Assembly (NCBI GenBank): GCA_037043455.1
Contig: JAWPHD010001293.1
Coordinates: 272,844 to 336,843, forward strand
Length of the DNA: 64,000 nt
From: Cyrtodaria siliqua
Taxonomy: Eukaryota; Mollusca; Bivalvia; Adapedonta; Hiatellidae
Direction: 5' to 3'
Shown here: piece after piece, positions 57,601 to 64,000 of the stretch
Numbering within the stretch: position 1 is the stretch's first letter
Layout of the letters: each line of letters begins with the position of its first letter
Notes under the pieces: generated by a model
Database searches by the model: none
What the model was told of the DNA's origin: nothing
Seen by the model: the letters and a program-made list of their open reading frames with translations, nothing else
Made by a program: the position numbers and the translations under genes

Positions 57601-58674
57601 CTATCTACCTTCTACGACGACTTGCGCTGTTCACATGAAGTTCGACTGGTTTCATCTGTTTCCATTGTGTCTAACTGTTTCTTATTAGTCTCAACCTGCT
57701 ACGACCGTATCATTCATATGTCTTTCTTGCAGATATCGGTCTCGGCAGGGCGCCCACTAGCGAGTACCGTAATTTATTTATGAATATTAAATTAACTTGA
57801 AAGTATGTTTATTGAAAGTCTCATACCATCACTCAATGTAATGATGTAAAAAAGCAATTTTTTAGTGATATTTGTACACCATTTGCTACCATGGCAACCA
57901 TATTTCTTATGTGACATGATCTTCAACATGTGCTTTAAGCAGAGCAGGGCCGCTGTGCCTTATTTCCAAATACCCATTGTGACTACAAAGCTGCCGTTGT
58001 GGTTTGCTCTTATCGGACAGCCCCCTGGCTTCCGTTTAACAACTTTGCACAATCAAATATTCTCTCCTGGTGTAATTGGTAAGCTGTTTTCACATGTATA
58101 TAGTGTATCATTGGCAGTTATTCTTATATATGTAGGTATTTTACCTTTAGCGTTCACATGGGTTGCCTAATTTGCATATTTTTCATCCAAATAATGTATC
58201 CCATATGTCAAAATTATTTAATAGTTTGTGTTTAAAGAGTGGAAATAAACCATAAATGTATTTTTTTTATTTACAATCAAATTTAATCTTATATTCATTC
58301 AATAAAAGAAGGTAATTTAAACAAGAAATCCGCGGATTCACATGTAGGGAGCTGGACTTAAAAATAAAAAGGTCAATGATGTTTAAATGCAAGTTTGTAT
58401 AGATTTTAGGGTGCCCTCTGGTGACGATTTAGCGTGATCTGCGCATAATTTCGCGCAACGCATTTGTGGATGTTGTAAAAAGTGGGAAAATGTTCCAAAA
58501 TCACTTTCCAAATAATAATAAACAATTAAATGTTATTAAACAACAACCTGTAGCATGTCGCTTTCTTTTTATAAGTTCTACATTCTATTCCGCTGCCATT
58601 TTACTATTACGACATCGGGATTTACCTCCCTTCGACACAGACTGCTTTTCGCGTTGCTGACCTCGAATACAAAA

Positions 58675-58811
58675 ATGGGTAAAACAAAACGTGGTTTCTT
58701 AAGCGTAAAACAATTAAACAAACGTAAACAGATCTTAGAAGCACAGAAGAGAAGATGGCAGAACACAGGGAACACTGAAACCGTAGATTCCACCGGCGAT
58801 CATGGTTATTG
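58675..58811 (+). CDS. Putative first exon of a transposase-like gene
   Basis: From ATG 58675 the frame reads 'MGKTKRGFLSVKQLNKRKQI' and 'EAQKRRWQNTGN', a short basic start like that of metazoan proteins with Mutator-like transposase domains. A donor 'gtacgt' follows 'ggttatt' at about 58811 (alternative 'gttatt' a few bases earlier). Either donor joins in frame, with one base carried over, to the exon-like segment at 59629. The upstream 'ctcgaatacaaaa' gives a reasonable start context. Assignment is by the combination with the next exon and is tentative. Confidence 0.45.
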
Positions 58812-59019
58812 TACGTATAAATGTTCTCTGAAATTTTATATTTTCTCTGACTTCAGTAGTGCATATTTTTGGCGAAAACGAAAGTAAAATTATGTTACTT
58901 GCTCAGGTTGGTCATTGTGATTGGAGCATTTTACATTTAGCAACATTTATTGCTATTATTGGTTTTATTAAAAACTGCACTTCCGCACCGTTAATTACGC
59001 TTATGGGGTCTTTGTCTGC

Positions 59020-59108
59020 AGGAATGTATCCCCACAGGAATGTACCCCAGATACATTCCTGTATACAGGATTGTACCCAAGGTCATTTCTGTATACAGGA
59101 ATGTGCCC
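59020..59108 (+). repeat. Minisatellite 'gtatacaggaatgtacccc', cluster 1
   Basis: Four or five imperfect units of about 20-21 bases. A second cluster of the same motif is at 59335-59412, and the two are separated by about 230 bases. Both fall in the intron proposed for the 58675 gene. Confidence 0.85.
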
Positions 59109-59334
59109 CACTATTGCAGATCTCGAGTGAAGGTCGCGTGTCTAATGCTTGCAAATGGTTTTATTGTTATTTACTTTAAAATATAATAAAGCTTTTCAAT
59201 ATGTTTATAATATGTTTAACAGATACACTTGTTTTCATTATGGTCTTGATTGTTTTTAAAGAAAATACACACAAAACATCAATGTTAGAATTTTCAAAAT
59301 ACGATAAGATCTGGCAAGATTTAAAGTCTGGTAC

Positions 59335-59412
59335 AATATTGTATACAGGAATGTACCCGAGGTGTATACAGGATTGTACCCGGGGTGTATACAGGATTGT
59401 TCCCGGGGTCAA
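59335..59412 (+). repeat. Minisatellite 'gtatacaggattgtacccgg', cluster 2
   Basis: Three to four units with 'gtatacagga[a/t]tgtaccc' spaced 21 bases apart. See cluster 1. Confidence 0.85.
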
Positions 59413-59621
59413 GTACGACATGTCACCTCAGACTTTACCATTGGTTCAAACAGTGGAAGTGTTTGCAGGTTAGAAGCCTAAGAAGATCTTTTTCCCCAGC
59501 CAGGTGTTATTGGTCAGTTGTCATAGTAGTGACATGATGAAATCATGAAAATATCTTCTACAATATTATTTCTTCCTCTTTTTAAAGGCCTTTGTCACAG
59601 AATGACATACCTGACTGTCAG

Positions 59622-59789
59622 ATATTGCGGATGACAGTTTGGTTGACGAGGGAGCTGGAGACTGGCGGACAGGTAGAAGGGTTGTTGAGCTAGGTGTTCT
59701 TGCTGATGCCCTATCTTCTTGCAAAAAGTGCCACTTCAGCTGTCACATGCCATGGGGATACTCGCATATGGATTGTCCACAATTATAAA
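59622..59789 (+). CDS. Putative second exon of a transposase-like gene, ends in stop
   Basis: After 'gactgtcag' the frame reads 'DDSLVDEGAGDWRTGRRVVE', 'LGVLADALSSCKKCHFSCH' and 'WGYSHMDCPQL' then TAA at about 59787. GRR-V-EL-VLA-AL followed by CxxC is a motif I associate with the N-terminal zinc-binding part of Mutator-like-transposase-domain proteins. A premature end here would leave only an N-terminal fragment, so this is probably a decayed copy. It could belong to the same family as the C-terminal remnant at 43661-44354. Confidence 0.45.
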
Positions 59790-59929
59790 AAGGTTGTATT
59801 TTCAGTGCTTGTTTTGCAATTTCAATTTGTGCTTTGTGCACTATTCAGACAAGGGTCTTCACTTTAAAATATAAACTTCATTTATTTTACAACAATCGCG
59901 AAACAAGTTTATACAACATATGTCAATTA

Positions 59930-60115
59930 CTCTCGTTGGCACGAATGTAAGCGTAACTGTGGTCTTTCGTGTGGGAGGAAACCGTAGTAACCGGAGAAAT
60001 AATCGGAGAAAACAAGCCTGTCTGATTTGGTGACCACCGTGTCACCTCACATGTCCCGGCCGAGAATTGAACCATAGTCCCATTGGTGAGAAGCAAGTGA
60101 CATTTCAGATGCACT
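59930..60115 (-). mobile_element. tRNA-derived SINE remnant (minus strand)
   Basis: Minus strand: B-box-like 'tggttcaattctcgg', then 'cggtggtcaccaaatc', then a central block ending 'ctacggtttcctcccacac'. That last phrase is a widespread SINE central-domain motif in invertebrates. No A box is seen. Confidence 0.65.
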
Positions 60116-60664
60116 AATCGGACAGTCAACTTTTCAGACACAGAACATTCTAAACCTTTCATTGTTCACACAAGGTTTAATTACAATTTTCATCTCTGAA
60201 TTTTTATCGTGTATTAAAGCTATACATCTCTGAAATTGTACGCAAACAAATTTACTTGTAAACTGTTGACAATTTAACCCGCAAGCCGATAGCTTGGGGA
60301 TGACAAGTTATTGACTCTTAGATTTCAATAGCTATGACCACTCTGATGTATGTTTTATTAATGTTTATAAATGAAAATCCTGATCATAAAAATATTGTTT
60401 TATATAAGCATACTGTCCCCAACCTCTGAATATTTGAAAGTAATTAATACATCCTTACCAGGGAAGTTAGTAATCAGTTTTGAAAATTCTTCTTTTTATC
60501 AGTTTCATGCAGTAATACACAGTGCGGCTACACTAACAATGTACCAACTGGGAAGAGGCACAATATAATTTGGTATGCCAACACAAAGTTAGCAACAGGT
60601 AAATATGGTTGCAAGACTTTTCAACATTGAGCATAATGTAACTGCTGATTTCACCTGTCAGTTA

Positions 60665-61135
60665 ATAAGTCCCCCACCGTCTGGGGACTATAGGTTTGCA
60701 CCCTGTTTGTCCGTCCGTCTTTCCGAAATGCTTGTCCGGTCCATATTTTTAATACTATAAGACTGAGATACCAAACTTGGTATGTGGATATACTTGGGGT
60801 AGCGGTGTGTCGCGTACCAAAAACAGGTCACCTTGACCTGTGACCTCTGTCATAGAAAATTCTTATCCGGACCGTATTTTTAATACTATAACACTTAGAG
60901 ATACCAAACTTGGTATGTGAATACATCTTGGGATAGCGGTGTGTCGCATACCAAAATAAGGTCATTGTAACCTTGACGTCCGGACAGTATTTTCAATACT
61001 ATAACACTTAGAGAGCTATCAAACTTGGTATGTGAATACGTCTTGGGATAGCGGTGTGTCGCGTACCGAAATAAGGTCATTGTGACCTTGACCTTGATTT
61101 TTGACCTCCATCATAGAAAATGTCTGGAAAATGTT
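60665..61135 (+). repeat. Dispersed element with three tandem units of about 145 bp
   Basis: Begins 'ccccaccgtctggggactat', then 'ttgtccgtccgtct', then three copies of 'atttttaatactataa' + 'gataccaaacttggtatgtg' + 'gatagcggtgtgtcgc' + 'aaggtca'. This layout is common in bivalve non-coding repeats. Confidence 0.85.
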
Positions 61136-61204
61136 TGTCTGGGCCGGTGGGATCTATAGATTGCCCTGCAATTCTTGATGCAATTCTCGTTACATTCAAC
61201 GATA

Positions 61205-61312
61205 TATCACTGTAGCGTTTGCAACTTTAGAAGAATAAGCAAGGCAATGCGAAAGATATCACTGTAACGTTTGCAACGTTAGGAGAGTCAGCAAAGCAAT
61301 GCGAAAGATATC
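61205..61312 (+). repeat. Direct duplication, about 62-bp unit
   Basis: 'atatcactgtagcgtttgca' with 'gcaaggcaatgcgaaag' is repeated as 'atatcactgtaacgtttgca' with 'gcaaagcaatgcgaaag'. Confidence 0.85.
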
Positions 61313-62084
61313 AGAATGAGATGTGTGCGTTATTTTCACATTTTAGGGGTATTAGAACAGAAATAGAACATCGTTTACGGTGAATTATCTTGTAATATAT
61401 CACGGTTGGACTATATGCTACCCTGAAATGTTTCAGTACCGACATCTTACGGGGAGCATGAAGTTCTTATGTTCTTATGGTATACAAAAAATAAAATGCC
61501 AAACAATTAATTATACGATTTATTAAAAAAGCTTCACATTTTAATGAGTAACAACAGTTTACCTGAACATGTTTAAACTTTCATTTATAAAATAAGTCAG
61601 AACAGTGGTTCTACACCCATATCCACGTCATATCTTGTCAGGAGGGAAAAATCTGGTTTTAAATATTGAAATAACAACAAACAGAGTGGAAACTTCCTAT
61701 CTAAACCAATAAAGTAGCCAAAATATCATGTGGTACCTTAACTATTCCTTCTAACGGGTGTCACGAAACACCCAAATCTACCCATTTCCCCCAAGTCAAT
61801 AAATAAAAATATTATCTGTTGTCACAAACACACATTGAATATGAAAGACGTGTAATAATTAAATAATCAAGATTGCATTTTTGTTATGTCCGTACAACCA
61901 TATTTGTAATGCCCAAAAGTTCAACGTAACTAACTCTGCAATGCTAGGTAAGAGTTAAGACTCCCCGACACCATACTGGTAAAAAATATTTTGTTGATTC
62001 AAGTTTAGTGGTAATGGGAGAAGAATGATTATATATTAATTTCTTGGCAGATATAATAGCTGATCTTATATGATCGAGTGCTGA
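61313..62084. other. Spacer, no gene seen
   Basis: AT-rich. No protein-like frame. Confidence 0.45.
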
Positions 62085-62185
62085 TTTATTATAGAATTTA
62101 TTAAACAAGTTTGCAAAAAGATACAATGCGACAGCTTGTCGAGCACCAAATAATGTTTGCTAAAGAGTTTAATAAATAATAGATG
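62085..62185. mobile_element. Fold-back element, family F1 relative
   Basis: 'tagaatttattaaacaagtt' on the left and 'aagagtttaataaata' on the right form imperfect arms around 'cgacagcttgtcg', similar to 31892-32044. Confidence 0.6.
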
Positions 62186-62289
62186 ATTTTCTGAGGTTCT
62201 AATTATCACACAAAACCCATACAAGTTGATGGTAATACGTTCACGTTTCTCTGTGATGTAAATTTACCTATTATATATTAAATTAATAA

Positions 62290-62839
62290 TACTGTATTTC
62301 CTATATTAGAAGCACCGTCCCTAATAGAAGCACCCCCACCTCTTTTAAGAAACTTTACCTTCTTAAAAAATCTAAAAGTTCCTAAAAAACACACACTGTT
62401 TTTCGTCTTTACCGCTAATGGATTTGATAATGGGAGTTTTTTACCTTCGACACCAGTATGGTCTATGACATAAACCTTAAAGCGCTATCATCATCAATAC
62501 AAATTACCACTTTTATTTATCTTGTTTCTTTCATTTTACTATTTAGTTTCTTTTATTATTATTTAATTTATACGCAACCAACACGTGTTGTAATTGTCAA
62601 GTTTGACGGAAATGTGTATCATACAGATGCAGAGTGGTGACAGTAATATACTCAGTACATTGTCGGGTTTAGGTTAAGTCAATACCAGTGTAACAGTAAA
62701 AGATGCCCGTACAGTAATTCTATAAGGAAACAGTCGGGGAAAGGAACTGAAATATATTGAAAATTTGTATCATAATGGTATCAGCCCCCTTCGCACTTTG
62801 CATAGCGCCCGGGAGCTACTGTTAGAGGAAATACGGTAT
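62290..62839. mobile_element. MITE-like element with 'actgtatttcct' ends
   Basis: Left 'tactgtatttcctatattag' and right 'ctgttagaggaaatacggta' are imperfect inverted repeats of about 24 bp, with TA at both borders. The interior holds only the short frame 62458-62640. The end sequence resembles widely distributed invertebrate elements with 'ccgtatttcctctaa' termini. Confidence 0.65.
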
Positions 62840-63295
62840 ATAAATTCCCTTTAAAAATAACAGGACACTCTGTGGATTCATGTGAAATTCCATGCATATA
62901 TCATATGGCTTATATATTTTTCCCCACCATCCTTTTTAACAACTTGTTTTGTTCATTTCAGAGACACATCATCTGGTTTAGAGATACCCTTCGTTCTTCA
63001 AATACCAATGCAACCCTGAAAGACATGGATTTAACCAAAAAAGTTGACTATACTGTGATCGCAAGATTCTAAACTCCAGGAAATATATTAATTTAATTAG
63101 GCCAAATCAGAAACGCGGTTAATTTTTCTTCGGGCTGATGTGTTACAGTGTATACTTGTTACTGCGTATCTCGCTTGAGATGTGTTCGTCTGATCATGAT
63201 GGTGACTTCTATTTGGCAATCCCGAGGACTGAGCAGACGTTATTTTTTTAAAGAACCAAAATGAACATAATTATACCTCACAGAGATTTATATAA

Positions 63296-63392
63296 TGTGT
63301 AAAGCTGTTAAAAAACACCAAATGTATACAATGTCATACTGCTCACACTCAAAATAACTTTTGGTGTTTTACATCATTTTAACACATTTTAG
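63296..63392. repeat. Imperfect inverted repeat
   Basis: 'gttaaaaaacaccaaa' on the left and 'tttggtgttttacatca' on the right, plus outer 'atgtgtaaa / ttaacacat', form a hairpin of about 97 bases. A probable fold-back remnant. Confidence 0.6.
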
Positions 63393-63888
63393 GCCATATA
63401 TGACGGTTGATTTTTTTTGTTGTAAGTATGAAGTAAATTTCATTATTGTGGTATTTAATAGATGTTTAGTTTATAAATATAATATAAATAAAATAATATA
63501 ATATAAATAAAATATTGTATTATTTTTTCTTTGGTTCAGTTGGATCTGTGTAAAAAAAAAAAGTTTCCATTTGCGTACATGTATCTGAAACTGAAAAACT
63601 GCCTTTTAGGAACACAAGGTCATTTTAATCTATTTATTGTTTATTCAAGCTTTTGAAATAGATCTTTTGTAATTAAAGTGACAGGCAATCTCGAAGTGAA
63701 CATCAAGCACTGAAATTAGCATCTCGAAACATGTTTTGCTGTACTTAGCGGTACTCCTCTGATAAAGCAAATGTCACTGGTCTAGCCTGGTCAAGTAAAA
63801 TTCATTGGGTTGAAGAGTGCATAAAAAATATCCGCATGACGGATATTTTTATATGAGAACTGAACACTTATTTTTGTGTTATATGCCT
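63393..63888. other. AT-rich spacer with (ataatataaataaa)n
   Basis: A short tandem 'aatataaataaaataata' run is at about 63478-63515. No gene. Confidence 0.55.
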
Positions 63889-63960
63889 CGGGTGGCAGAC
63901 ACTTATCGATCACTTTGTCCGTCGTCGTTCGTCCGTCCGTCATGCTTTAAACCTGCAACC
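63889..63960 (+). repeat. GTCCGTCC-containing dispersed repeat, start
   Basis: 'gcctcgggtggcagacactt' then 'ttcgtccgtccgtcatg'. Probably the beginning of a repeat like those at 3595 and 39441, running off the window. Confidence 0.5.
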
Positions 63961-64000
63961 TATGCTTGGCCATCAATTGAAAAGTATTTTAATTATGTTC

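Noticed and set aside
57865..58170. Hydrophobic 101-codon open frame
   Set aside because: Contains a possible membrane segment near its end but no recognisable family, no splice partner and no conserved copy in the window. Not strong enough to annotate as a gene.

Overview
The window is eukaryotic, AT-rich (about two thirds A+T by eye) and dominated by transposable elements, satellites and decayed fragments. Spliced genes with GT/AG introns, Penelope-like elements, a LINE, tRNA-derived SINEs with the 'ggttctaccca' core, mariner-like and hAT-like miniature elements, a fibrinogen-related (FReD) pseudogene and scattered GTCCGTCC modules together point to a mollusc, most likely a bivalve. No prokaryotic operon structure is present.

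Layout. 1-7.9 kb: short tandem repeats, two tRNA-like heads, a LINE 3' remnant, two fold-back elements and a 986-bp mariner-like element with TA duplications. 7.9-15.3 kb: a FReD pseudogene abuts a 48-49 bp satellite. The satellite is split by a 4.3-kb minus-strand LINE whose ORF1, endonuclease and reverse transcriptase are broken. 16.5-22.5 kb: three and a fraction near-identical 1860-bp units alternate a 456-bp end module (E) with a 1.4-kb module (S) as E-S-E-S-E-S-E, and the whole block sits between two copies of TTAC. 22.5-32.9 kb: repeats, a CTT microsatellite, a second mariner-like copy, a 557-bp element with perfect 21-bp inverted ends, two Penelope-like reverse transcriptase remnants, a fold-back element and a SINE.

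33.0-36.9 kb holds the only host gene that reads through intact: a three-exon phytanoyl-CoA dioxygenase (PhyH) family gene, 317 codons plus stop, with iron and 2-oxoglutarate ligands present. Its introns are full of repeats. One minisatellite looks derived from the gene's own exon 2/intron 2 junction.

37-50 kb: dispersed repeats, a hAT-like MITE, and a block bounded by perfect 265-bp direct repeats. That block holds a broken transposase-like gene facing an intact 127-codon His-Cys box (I-PpoI-like) endonuclease ORF. A segmental duplication follows. 50.6-51.2 kb: a Penelope-like 3' end with GIY-YIG coding sequence, folded into 186-bp inverted arms that each carry a hammerhead-ribozyme core. 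51-64 kb: more tandem repeats and MITEs, a GC-rich foldable segment, and two putative exons of another transposase-like gene.

The host gene and the mobile elements do not form a pathway. The window is best read as a record of repeated insertion, tandem expansion and template switching around one enzyme gene. Everything is inferred from reading the sequence; no searches or alignments were run.
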